A stretch of DNA of 64,000 nucleotides. Source: Loxodes magnus. Taxonomy: Eukaryota > Ciliophora > Karyorelictea > Loxodida > Loxodidae. The position numbers were made by a program, and so were the translations under genes. How positions within the stretch are numbered: position 1 is the stretch's first letter; every line of letters starts with the position of its first letter. This document shows positions 50,355 through 61,700 of the stretch, one piece after another. The stretch spans positions 1-64,000 of the forward strand of contig CAMPDV010002339.1 in NCBI GenBank assembly GCA_946699065.1. Reading direction: 5' to 3'. The notes below the pieces were generated by a model. That model searched no databases, was not told where the DNA came from, and saw only the letters and a program-made list of their open reading frames with translations.

Positions 50355-51749
50355 TCAGTTATGACTTCTAATACTTCTATAACTCAATTTTTCTAAATCA
50401 ATCCTTATTATTGAAACTCTTGGTTTTTCTATAGCAAAAAAATATCCATAGTTATTTCTTATTTTCATCTCCGTTAAAGCTAAAATATCTTTAAATATTT
50501 AGCTTTGTTGCCATTATTCTTTGTTTCTTTTATATATTCTTCTTGAAAATTCTTTCGTAAAATAATTTTTTACACCTCCAAATATGACAAGAGGCTCTAA
50601 AGATACTATAAGAAAAGCAACAGCTTCAGGAAGACTCAAATTTTACTTACTCCATCTATCATTCTATATGTTATATTTTCATATATCTTTTAAAGTTTAT
50701 CCTTTCTAATTTAACCCTCCAAAAGAATAAATATTTTTTTCATCTTTATCTACTACTAAAGTTTAACAAGCTATTTAAAATGGAAATTAAGAGCAGTTTT
50801 ATCATTTACTTTAGTTTCCTATCTTTAACTTTTCTACTGATTATAAAACTTGATTATTATTAGTAATTCCTCCAATCACATAAACATATTTTTAAGCAGC
50901 TGCTATTCCAAAGGTACCTCTTCCCTCATTTAGATCACTAAGTTTTATACTATTACCTTCATAATCAAATTATCAAGTTTCTTTTATTCCTTTATTTTAA
51001 TTTATGTTATATCCTCCAATTAAATATAACTTATTTTAGTATTCTATACTTTTACTATAGTCTGGAATTATAATTTAAACTTAGACTTATCGTAATTACT
51101 CTGTTTAAATATTAAATAAACTTAATTTTTTAATTTCGCAATCAAAATAGTGAATATAGTTAGATTATATAAAGTGGTAGCTTAGTTTATGTTAATTAGT
51201 CTAAATCTTATTTGGTTACTTAGTATTGTATTATAGTTTTTATCTTATTAGATTGTAAGTTAATTTAGAGTTTAGTATTGTAGGTGGTTATTCGTTATAT
51301 TAGAGTATAGTTGGTTTTAGTGATTAGTAGAATTAGATAATATTTGAGTGTTATTTTTGGTAGATAAATGTTGGTTAATGATTGATGATGATATTAGTTA
51401 GTGGTATTATGAGAGTATTACTAATGTTTGATTATTTGGTTGTAATGGTTTTAGATTTTTCCATAATTTACCTCCTTATCTCTTTTAATTTCTATCTAGC
51501 ATCTTAAATCTTTTATATGTATTATTAGTTTTAAAATATCACTCTTATTAAATCACTTTCTTAAGGTAAATCATCAAATCTAAAATGGAATCCTTTTTAA
51601 CAAATAGGACATTACATTATGCCTTATAATCAGTACTGAGTATTCAAACACAAACCACAGTAAATATGTCCACAAGGTAAGACAGTTGGAAGAGCATTAG
51701 TTAAGTTGTAATCTTCTAAGCAGATTAAGCATTTTGGTAACGCTTACAT
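50355..51749 (-). CDS. RING-kelch protein, copy B
   Basis: 465 codons from ATG at 51749 to TGA at 50355-50357. RING (CLICLEDY...CPIC) and kelch repeats as in copy A, with more substitutions in the kelch half. Two substitutions bear on the code: the codon at 50511-50513 is TGG where copies A and C have TGA (EQWxQ), and one TGA of copies A/C (IPWSS) is replaced by GAC-TAT (IPDYS) rather than by a length change. The ORF has no net indel despite the divergence, so the reading frame seems to have been maintained. It lies between the gag-like ORF and the plus-strand LINE-like fragment of segment B. Confidence 0.85.
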
Positions 51750-51899
51750 TTTTATTATTATTTAGACTACAAAAGCTATAAAGCTAATTTATAACAGTTA
51801 CCATCAAAAATACAGTCAATAGTATCTAAAACTACATTATTACTTTATTACATACTTTAAATAATCCAATATAAAGCTACTATATAAAGTACCAATCTC

Positions 51900-53870
51900 A
51901 TATTCTGCATGCCACCAATCTAGGATAGAGACTGTTTATTAAATTTAATAAAGACATGAAAGAGCTTTACAACTTAATCAGATTATAGATATTATTTTTA
52001 AGAAAAACGACTTTGTCTCAAAATCTTTAAACTACTAGGAGGAATGTACCAAAAAAAAGAGGCAGAAATCTTAAAACTAAGCAATTTATCAAAAAAGTAG
52101 GTAATTTAGAACATCAACTTAGACAAAAGCTCTGTGCAAATCATTATAATGGAAGAAGAAAAGAACAAGCAAATACCATAAAACGAGGACAAGAATATGT
52201 AGCTCAAAACTGCTATAAGGTTAGGATTTACCTATTTCAATAAATTTTTGGAAGAAAATTACTACAGCCAAAGACTCAGTCCAGTAGAAATGCAAGAAAA
52301 TGAAATTGATCAAGCATTTCTACGATATCTGAATTAAGAATATGATAAAATATTGAGAGTGTGAAATTCCTCCAGAAAGGAATAATTATTATATGATTCA
52401 AAAATAAGGAAACACTTACGAAATTCGGAAATAATTAAACTTGGAAAAGTAGGAATTTTATAATCCCAAAAGAGTAAAGAAACATAGAGGAATTCTATAA
52501 CATTAAGAACTACCCGATTTATTGAACACTTAACATTTATTCAAGTTTGAACCTGGTAGAAATCCATCTATCGCTGTATGGAAAAATAGTATGTATAGAG
52601 ATAGGAACCATAAAAGGTATAACGTGAGTGAATGGAAAAATGAAAAATTATTTAGAATTGAAGGAGATCAAAGATGCTTAAAATGTATTTGATAAGTTAG
52701 ACGAAGGAGGTATAAGCACTTATTTGAGTCATCCATCAATTTGAAAATGTATAAGCTGTAACCAAAAAGGTATAGCTCAAATTAATAATTAAGATAAAAG
52801 CTATAAAGGAATCAATTAAGAATGCCAAGGAAGTAAAAGCCAGATTTATGCATTCAGAAATAAAAGAATAAAATGCCTTACTATAAAGAGAAACAAATAG
52901 CGAAAGAAAAGAAAGTGAAGAAAATTGAAGAGAATTAATTTTCAAATAGAATATCACTTTTTATTTAAAGCAAAAAACATCATGTTTAAGCCATACTAAA
53001 GTTACTTTAAAAGCGTTTGACTTTAATAGATTCTGAACTACAAAATTAAATAAATAAAACTGAGACGAAACGATACATGTCACAAAAAACAGAAAGTAAA
53101 ATAGGAAATATGGCAAAAAAACTGAAACAACTGGAAATCAGTGACAGGAAGAAAGTATGCATAAATACAACGCTGTCTCAAAAAAGACAGAAAATATATA
53201 ATGGTAAGGAAGATAGTATTGAGTAAAAAACTTGAAGACATAAGTACAGAAAAAAAAATAAACATTATAACGATTTAATTTTCACGCTATTAAAGAAGAA
53301 GCTAAAAATGCAGAATAGGAGGATCAAAAAAATAGAAAGTACAAGGAAAAACTAATATAATAAAATAGACAGAATTAAACATAGGCACAGCAAATGTCAG
53401 AATAAATAAAATCAAACAGAAGAATTAAACAAGTTTATTTGTGAAAAGTAGATAAATATTATGGCGATTTAAGAAATATTAGTGGATAAAACAACTGAAA
53501 TGCATTATATATGGATTCAGAGCTATAATAAAATTGAGCACAAAACACTGCAAATGAGTAGTATTTATATAAAAGATGGAATTACCAGCAGAACCAAAGT
53601 ATTAGATATAGTGGATCTCAACCACGCAGAATTATTTTAGAGGAAGATTAATAGGTTTAACACTTGATGATCAGCTGGAAGTGATAAATGTATATAGCAC
53701 TACAACATCTGACTCTGACTAATTAATACCCTTTTATGAAGTCTTTAATAATACATAATAGCAGCAAATGATTATAAATTTTAATATTAAGGGATTTTAA
53801 TGCGCATATTCCCCAATTTTATCGTATGAGCAGAATAATGCAGGCTAGTAGTTTAGACAATATGCTTTCA
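51900..53870 (+). pseudogene. LINE-like fragment, copy B, no RT
   Basis: Homologous to 37100-39245. The zinc knuckle is degraded to CISCNQKGIAQ near 52750. The endonuclease retains NIGTANVR near 53384, IMAIQEI, LALINVYSTT-like sequence and an intact DFNAHIPQFYRMSRI near 53785-53830 (GDFNA with G to R). Similarity to copy A stops soon after, before the DH motif, so this copy is shorter at its 3' side. Frameshifts throughout. Confidence 0.6.
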
Positions 53871-54043
53871 ATATTTTTCTAGATACTGAAGTTTCTTTCA
53901 AAGTGCTTTGTCAATTCCTTATTGCTTGGGGTATTATCTTATATAGATAAACGAGAAACTTTGTATTTAGGTTTTTCGAATTTTATTTTGTATTCTTTAG
54001 CCAAATCCTACTATTTATTTCTTTTTGTTGTCATTTTTAATCT

Positions 54044-54057
54044 AAGACAGTAATCTT
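54044..54057. repeat. Target-site duplication, left copy (14 bp)
   Basis: AAGACAGTAATCTT, identical to 54320-54333. Confidence 0.75.
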
Positions 54058-54319
54058 GGAGAACAGACCACCTATGGAGACGATGCTGCAAGAGAAAGAA
54101 GATTTAATAGAAAATATGGAATGACCTAACCTAATTTTACCCAACCAGGAATGGAGAAATTTATAAGAAGAAAGCAAGCTATATGAAGAAACAACCATTC
54201 CGAAAATTTGACAGTGAAGGGAGGAGAAGACCACCTAGAGATCAAGTTCCTATTGGTTGGATAGGGAAGTAGGAAGCTCTTAAGTAGACGATCCTTCTTT
54301 AACACTTTAATTTAATTTA
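54058..54319. mobile_element. 262-bp higher-GC insert with 14-bp target-site duplication
   Basis: Flanked by an exact 14-bp direct repeat and ending in TTTAATTTAATTTA. All three plus frames are open if TGA is sense (e.g. DSEGRRRPPRDQVPIGWIG), so coding content cannot be judged; a 65-codon standard ORF on the minus strand (54037-54234) is also possible. Size and duplication fit a SINE-like or 5'-truncated retroposon. I found no tRNA-like A/B boxes and no relative elsewhere in the window. Confidence 0.6.
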
Positions 54320-54333
54320 AAGACAGTAATCTT
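54320..54333. repeat. Target-site duplication, right copy (14 bp)
   Basis: AAGACAGTAATCTT, exact partner of 54044-54057. Confidence 0.75.
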
Positions 54334-55149
54334 ATTTCTATGTAACCCTAATTTCTAGGATGCTTCTCTCAAGTTAATAAAGAAATTGATTTATTCTCTA
54401 AGCTCTTATATTCGTTTGACGTTACTTTAATTTATTTTTATTCAATTATCATAGCTGGCTTTTTAAAACTAAGGTATCTCTGCTATTCATTATCTTTCCA
54501 AATTAGAGCTTAAATAGATTTCTAAATTAAACTGGATTTGTAATTTTTTTAAATAAAAATTTTTGAGTAACTTGGTTTCATATCCTTTATCTAATTTATT
54601 TTTACTATTTTTCGCTTTACTCCGATTACTGTTTTGTCTGTCGTTCGTATCTTTATCATTCTTACTTTCTTGACTAAATTTATCATTTTATTTTATCTAG
54701 TGTCTTTTAGCAGATCTGAAGATAGAAAGTGGGGAAAAATTGAAGTGAGATAAAAATTTATTTTCAAGATGTTTCTACTTGCTTACGACAGTTTTTTCAC
54801 CTTTCTATTATTGCCCTTTTAACCTTTACTTCTTTTATGACTTGTTAATTTCAGACAAATTTAAAAGGCGTTTTGTTAGTTATTTCTCCGAGGATACCAA
54901 GGTTTAATTGTCTTACTTCTAGTTGTTTTAGCTTACTAATTTTCAGTTATTTTACTCATTTACTGTATTTTAGTTTAATTTTCATTATTGGAAACTGTTG
55001 TATATATTTAAATTTATCTGCTCTATAAGTTTATCAGAAGTATATCTTTCCAATTATTTAAATATCCACCTGAAGATAAAAAAAGCACCAAATCTATTTT
55101 AAGTTTTTTAAAGATCTTCTGTCAAGCATTTGTTTAAAATTCTGCCTAT
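54334..55149. other. AT-rich spacer with weak minus-strand coding traces
   Basis: T-rich on the plus strand. The minus strand has broken phrases (SGGYLNNWKDILLINLQ) but nothing recognisable. Confidence 0.35.
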
Positions 55150-55960
55150 TAAGTGCTATTTTTCATCTTAAGTAGATATGAAAAAAATTATTCAATTTAG
55201 ATTCCTTGATTAATAAAGCTGCTTCTACTTTATTGGTTATTAGTACTTTAAATTACTCTCTTGATTAAGATTTAGACTTATCTGAATATCTTTAATTCTT
55301 TTAAATATTTCAGAAATGTCGAATGGATTACATTTACTCCATTGAGCACTTCTTCTTGCTTTAGAACTGCTATTTCGTACTATTATTAAGTTTATTCCTT
55401 TCTGTTTCTCAGCTAGAATAATGATAAAGTTTTTTTACACATGTAGCTATAAAGATTATAATACTTTTATTAATCTCAATAAGTACAATGTGAAATGCAG
55501 ATTTTCATAATTGAAAAATGGATCTTAGCTAATACGTAGGAAACTATGAAAAATTTTGCACTTCTCTGGAAATTAACCTGATATTTTACTTAAAGCAATA
55601 TTAGCATGTTTCTATCCTTCCATGCTTACTATAAAATAATCCCTATGCACTTATTCATTTTAGCTAACTGCTTTAAAATTTTTGTTTTTTATTCTGTTAC
55701 TCATACATTTCTAATGTTAGTGGCTCTTATCCATTCTTAAAATTTTAACCTCTATTCTAAGTATGGATATTACTTACGATTAAAGAGGTTCTATTGCAAG
55801 TCTATTTTTTAAAGATAAGCCAAAATTTATATGCTATCTTTCGTTTCTTTTTACGACTCTATTTCAATATAGCAAGTATTAAGTACTAAATGTAGTTCTT
55901 CAGTCCTTCTAGGTTTTTCAACTAATTTCAGGAAATACCAATTTCTGTCAACTCTAAGAG
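55150..55960 (-). pseudogene. Possible 2H-phosphoesterase (AKAP7/ASCC1-like) fragment
   Basis: One minus-strand frame reads HRDYFIVSMEGQKHANI, FPEKCKIFHSFL, DPFFNYENLHFTLYLLRL (plus positions ~55471-55506) and SSKARRSAQWSKCNPF. The HFT tripeptide with a preceding NYENL and following leucines resembles the first HxT motif of the 2H phosphoesterase domain in ASCC1/AKAP7 proteins. The second HxT motif was not found, and other frames over the same bases also read acceptably. Upstream (55960-56300) the minus strand looks coding in shifted frames. Treat as a weak suggestion. Confidence 0.25.
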
Positions 55961-56439
55961 ATTAGCTTTTCAGAAAACTTGCTAAGCTTAGTTACGATTA
56001 ACTACCAGCTTTCTCAGTTTCTTGCATCTGATAAGCGAGAAGTCTTGATGTGATTATAACTTTTGTCAAGATTATGTAATGATGGGAATTAGAAATATTT
56101 GGTATTTTTCTTTGATATTTGTCTCACTTATTAATTTAGTTATCTACTAGAGATAGTATAGGCATCATCTAGCTATTCTACTAAACTTATATTAAGTCTT
56201 AGTAATTTCGTTTTCCTAAAATTATATTAATCTTATCCCTTTGCTATGTAAAAGCATATTATTTATAGTATAGCTAATATTTAGGGGAAAACTCTTCCAT
56301 TTTATTTTATAATTTTAGTAGTAATTATTCTTATGTTTATTAAGTTTTAAGCTAATAAAAGAATCTTTTTTATTAATGGCTAAGTATCTCTTAAGCCAAA
56401 AAATAGTTTCTTTTAATTTTTAGTTTATTCAAAAATAAA

Positions 56440-57600
56440 ATGCAAGCATCTAAATGTGAAGCCAGTGAAGAAGAGTTCAACTAAGAGTTCATATGCAATA
56501 ATCATAACATCATCACTGATAGACCAATTGAATAATTGGAAATGTTAGATTCACATATTAAAGAGGAGTCAAAATAAAGCCATTTGGGTATATGCTAAGA
56601 GCATAATTAGATTCTAGCTTTGTATTGTATGAGTGATAGTACATTAATATGTGAAAAATGTCAATAGGATTCTCATAAGAATCATCAATGGGGTAGATAA
56701 GAGGAGATCGTTCCTATTATGTAAGTTCGAATGTAAATGACTTTGAGTGCTATAAAGGAGAGGTTAAATCAATATTCTTCTGTTTTAGGTCAAGGGTAAA
56801 AGTAGCTGTTTGAGGATTATGCGATAAATATAAAATATATAGTATAGATCTATGATAAAATCAAGAGAAGTTTAGAGTAAGCATGTGAGGAGGTGGTGAT
56901 AAGAGTATAGGAGAAAGTGAGTAGTATAGGTACGAAATAAGTTAAAATAATCTTTTTGAGTAAGTAGAGAGTATCGGGTTAATGTAATAGACATCTATAT
57001 AGTAATGTGAGATAAAGAAGGCTGAGATAGAGAGATTGGAAATATAGCTTTAAGAGAATTAAATAAAGGATGAATAAAAATATTCTTAATATAAAGCTAT
57101 TCTTAACTTAAAGAATATGGAAGCTTAGGTCTTTGAGAGAATGATGAAGGAAGTTCAGTTTAGTTAAGAATAAGAGTTGCGAGTTAGAGTATAGAAACAA
57201 TCCTTTTAGAGTATTATATAACATTTATGATAGGAGTTGTAGAATGTAAATAAGGAAAGTAAAGAATAAATTTAAAAGTTAAATTAAGTTATTAGAGATA
57301 AGGAATTTATGTTTAATTATTTGAGGGAATAAATATCTCGCTACTAGAAAGTAATAGAAGAGTAAGAAATATAGCGTGAGAATTTGATATAGTAGTAAAA
57401 TACTATCTTGTAGTAAAAAATTTTCGAGTTATAAGGCTATAAAAATAAGTTAGAGGAATAATCTAAGTGTTTGAATGAGTAAATAAAAAGTTTATCAAAT
57501 TAGGCCGTTTAATATTAAAGGCAAATAAGTGAGTTGTTGTAAGCTATTGAAGAGAAGGATTAGAAGAATCAATTTTAAAAGTTTTTTAATTTTTATTAAA
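56440..57600 (+). CDS. B-box zinc-finger coiled-coil protein (one apparent frameshift)
   Basis: ATG at 56440 gives MQASKCEASEEEFNQEF, then at residues ~55-90 a canonical type-2 B-box: CQEHNQILALYC, MSD, ICEKC, SHKNH, with ligands C-H-C-D-C-C-H-H in order. A helical region follows (SAIKERLNQY, DKIKRSLEQACEE). Near 56945, at an A-run, the frame shifts by one and resumes as a long coiled coil (NNLFEQVESIGL, EIKKAEIERLEIQ, ERMMKEVQ, REQISRYQKVIEEQE, LEEQSKCLNEQ) to about 57600. One TGA as W (QHLWQEL). The protein resembles the B-box/coiled-coil half of TRIM-like proteins. Its paralogue at 39.6 kb has lost the start codon. The single shift could be a sequencing indel. Confidence 0.7.
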
Positions 57601-57805
57601 ATTTTCATACTAAAACATATTGTATTACTATATATAAATTATTTCCAGTTTTCTTTTATTATTCCAAAATTATAAATCTTAGTCTGTTTCCAAATTCTTA
57701 TTAAATATAAAAAGCAGAGTAAATACGATTTTTTTAATTTAGTAAAAAGTTGCTTATTTTAACTTTTTATGACTATAAATTTAATAAATGTTACTATTTA
57801 AAATT

Positions 57806-57820
57806 AATTATTCTTTAAAA
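57806..57820. repeat. Target-site duplication, left copy (15 bp)
   Basis: AATTATTCTTTAAAA, identical to 58136-58150. Confidence 0.75.
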
Positions 57821-58135
57821 TAATTGAAAAGATGGTGGGAGTTGAGAATGACCTTCGTGACAACACTTTCTGGTTTTATGGCTAGGAACAAGTTCCTTTC
57901 CTGTCGCTGAGAAAGTCCCTGGTCAGAGTCCTTTTCTGAAGGGAACACTGTCTTTGAGATTATCCGCTCTTGGTAGGGGCTTGAAGCCTGGCTGCTCATA
58001 GCGATGGAGCTCCCTAGCAGCTGTGTCTGGAGCACAACAGGATATCCCTGTTATTCCATAAAAAGAGAGCGTCGGGTTGTGCAATTGGAAAGGAGTTTCC
58101 GGTCCAAAAACTTTTTTAGTTGAAATTAATTAATA
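57821..58135. mobile_element. 315-bp GC-rich insert with exact 15-bp target-site duplication
   Basis: The most GC-rich block in the window, bracketed by an exact 15-bp direct repeat, a hallmark of retroposition. It holds a 75-codon minus-strand ORF (57808-58035) with standard codons, but other frames are open too. On the minus strand CAGGCTTCAAGCCCC is reminiscent of, but does not match, a Pol III B box. Best described as a SINE-like retroposon or a retroposed structured RNA; strand undetermined. No second copy in the window. Confidence 0.65.
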
Positions 58136-58150
58136 AATTATTCTTTAAAA
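58136..58150. repeat. Target-site duplication, right copy (15 bp)
   Basis: AATTATTCTTTAAAA, exact partner of 57806-57820. Confidence 0.75.
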
Positions 58151-58404
58151 GCAATTCAAAATATTTAGAATTGTTTAATATTCTACTTATTTTTAATTAT
58201 TGAAATATATAATTTAAATCTAAATAAATCTATTATAACTGTAGAAAAATTATTATATAAATGTTAAAAAATTAATTAAACTTTTTAAATTTAAAAAGCT
58301 TTAAGCAATAAATTTTAAAGAAATATAAATAAAATTCATTTTTTTAACTTTAATTTATAAAATAAATTTAATTATAAAAAGGTGATTATTTATTAGACTG
58401 AAAT

Positions 58405-58690
58405 TGCTGAATCTATTATGATCAAAAGTTCTGCATCTTGCTCAGACATAACTCCTAATATACGGTCTTTAATACTAATATTTCAAGTGATACGAGCGAG
58501 GATTGGTAGTTGATATTTGGATATCTGCAGTCAGGGAACTTCATCACTATAAACTGTCTATCGTCAAGTCCTTATTAATGGTAAATCGGATAATCCAATT
58601 TTACATTGAATCAGGATGCTATATTCATGCTAGTGACCTGTAACTAATTGTAGACGAAGCACTACTCTGAAGCCACCAAATTTAAATTAT
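58405..58690 (+). pseudogene. Diverged second copy of the unrecognised 45-kb protein
   Basis: Reads CSDITPNIRS, then after a shift VVDIWISAVRELHHY, MVNRIIQFYIESGCYIHASD and VDEALLW. These align with SAITPNIRP, AVDVWIPAFREAHRY, MVYRIIQFGFEQGCYIHASD and IEEALIL encoded on the minus strand at 45.1-45.4 kb. It lacks the second 63-codon part. It directly precedes the Cys-rich membrane-protein gene but in a different frame. Confidence 0.5.
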
Positions 58691-58745
58691 GAATTAATGT
58701 GAGATATGCTCTCGAACATTTATAATTGCAAGAAATATAATTAAG

Positions 58746-61700
58746 ATGTTTAAAATATCTTTGTTCTATACTAAAAAGTTTACTTAAAATAAATTCAAAG
58801 ACTAATTCTCATAGTTTGAGTAAGACATAGACAAAGATAGTATTTGCCTGTCTTGGAATCTAATGATAGACAATTGTTAGAAATGTCATAAGGCTAATGA
58901 AACGGTGATATGCGATGATTACTTTACTAACTACGGACTAGGAGAAAATGAGTGCTTTTTATGCAGTGAAATACACTAAGATTGTTTCAAATGTAAATAG
59001 AAAGGCTTTTTTCTGCAATGTAGGACTCTTATACTTTCTAATAGAACATGCAAAATTTAGTGTGGTGATTTAGAGCAAGATAATGATTATGACTAAATTA
59101 ATCTACTTTGTATCTAGTAGCTTTAAAACTGTAATAAGTGTAAAAAGCAAAATAAATAATGCTTTGAGTGCTAAAGAGGATTTTTCCTAGATAGCAACAA
59201 TTAATGCTATTTTTGTTCAGTATCTAATCCGAATTGCATCAGTGCTCAAAGTCAACTGAATGCACATTATACTCAGATTAAAAGTTATCTAATGGAAATT
59301 GTGTCGAACAATGGTTTTCGACAGAATAGGATTAATCGAAGTCAGGTGCTTGTAGTTCTTGCAGCTAAACAATAGATAATTGTTTAGAGTGTTCTAAAGA
59401 TGAAAACTTATGCCTCTCCTACTTCTTTCTTTATAGCTTAACTGAAAGCATCAGTTGCGATTCAAATATGTCATAAGAAGAATAATCTAATCAATAGAAG
59501 GTTGAGGATAAGTAACGGATTATTAACATATTTAATATAGCAACTTCAGAAAAAGAAGCTATTAAGAAAACTTCACAGATGTAGGATACTACTATAATGT
59601 GGAAGTTGGTTCAGCAACAGCAATTATTCTTTTACTTTCTTCGAGTGGATCAATTGGAAATATCTTTACATTCATATTAGCAAACTATTTTTTTATAAAA
59701 TGGTTTAATAAATGTTGAAAAAGTCTGCAATATTATTAGCATACTTCTAGCAGGTGAATCAGAGTTTGTTGAAAAGCCATCAAAATAACTAAATCAAGAT
59801 GTTTATTTGAATTCACTCTAAAATGGCTTATTTGAAATAAGTAAATGAGGAGAAAATTCTTTCTTACCAAACATCTCAGCAAACTTTATTGTAATACTTG
59901 TAGTTATTAAATGTGAATTGTTATTATAACTCGATTTAAATACACTTAAAGCAAAAAATTAAGTAATTTTAGACTCAAGTACTTACATTACAGATTGGTT
60001 TTTACTCTTTATTTCGTATTTAACTTAAAGATAGTTACTCCTCTGCTTATAAGCTAAAGATTTTAGCCTAGAAAACTCATGAACTGCTGTAAACTTAATA
60101 TTAGCCTGCTTAAGCTTAGCAAACTTTATTTTAGGTTTTGCAAATATCAGTCATCTTTTACTTGCTTTGGGTAATTATTAAGTTCTTGAAGATTAAGAAT
60201 AAAACAAACCCTGAGAACTAGAACCAGAAATACTACTTTTGTGATATCAAATGAAGTATTTGATGAACTTAAAACTGAAAAATTGGCTTTGCTGTTTTAA
60301 CCTTTATTTTTGATACAAATGCTCTTGTTAACTTACTTTTTGAAAGGGTTTAGATATAATTCTTCACTCTAAACGATTCTATGCTAAGTTTAGACTCAAT
60401 TTAAGCTTTTTTTACTTGCATGTTAGCCTTTCGAGTCACACATGGTTAGCAAAGCTTAAATATTCTAAGAGATATGAATGTTCTTTCTATATTTTTTTAA
60501 TTTCTATTTCTTAGCCTAAGACAGTAGCAAAAGAACAAGAAATCTAGAGACAATAATTCTGATAGAGCTAAGATAATTGGGAAAGTGATAGTGCTAGTGT
60601 AAGATAGCATCTCATTTATTTGCTTAGTTTACTGTTTCTTTTCAATGATAAAAGATCTGATAAAGTATATAAGGAAAATAGGGAAAAAGAAGCAAGAGTT
60701 TTAAAATCACTGGCTAGAAATTTATTAGAGACAAAGCCTAACTAAGGCTAATGGATTTAAGAATGCAATATTTAATTTCCTTGAGATCCAAATAATTAAA
60801 AGCATCAGAATGATTTTAGTAATGAGGAGTCGTTTCAAGTCTAACACAATAATTCTCGATTATTTCTAAAGAGGAATATGAATTATAAATTTTAACCATC
60901 TGAAATCAGAACACAGGTAAGTTTCTATAATTTAAAAGTTAGATTTTATATACAATTAAAACATGAACTAGACAAGATAAATAATAAGATATAACTCAAG
61001 TCTCAGCTAAAAGATCAGGAATAAAAATTAATATTTATCTTAAGTTAAGAAATCATATAACTGGCTAAGATATATAGCAAAGCGACTGCATAAAAGTGCT
61101 ATAATTAAAGATCTGATAAAGGGATTATCCCACAAGTATTAAATACATATGAAGAAGGAAAATACTGTAAAGTTAAATCCACCAGATAGAAAATCCCAAA
61201 GAATGAAAAAAAGAGTAAATAGATGAAAATTACTTTTAGTTTGACGATTAATAATTAAATTTGTATCTATACTTTCTAAAAGCTGCTTTATAGCTATGTT
61301 TTGCACTTTAATCTTATAACTTAAGAATCACCATGCAAGATAATAAAATAGAAGAGAGATATGTAATTAATCTTGTTATATTTATCTTTAAGCATAGTTA
61401 AGTATTCTATTGATAAAAACTAATCAGAGTAAGTAAGTAAGAATGAATAACCAGATTTATCTTTTAAGTGATAATATAGAATGAGAAGAGTAAATCATTC
61501 TTTTTTAGCAATGTAAGCTTATAAAATAACTTAAGTAATTAAATAAAGCAAATGCATAATGAGACTCTAAACTTTAATTATATAGTAAAACACTTAATCA
61601 TCAAAGATAGAAGTAACTATATTTTAGACCGTTTTGCTCTTTTTAGGATTTAAATTTTTTACTTATATAGGTATTTAGTTATGTATTTAATGTAAATATT

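Larger units (their letters stand above)
46896..53870. repeat. Composite duplicated segment, copy B
   Basis: Same order and orientation as copy A (31018-39245): LINE-like fragment (minus), gag-like ORF (plus), RING-kelch (minus), LINE-like fragment (plus). It lacks the 945-bp retroposon of copy A and shows its target site once, at 49940-49954. The two copies differ by scattered substitutions, small indels and a local inversion next to that site. Confidence 0.8.

Noticed and set aside
57808..58035. Confident protein-coding call for the 75-codon minus-strand ORF
   Set aside because: It lies inside a GC-rich insert in which several frames are open; no motif supports coding.
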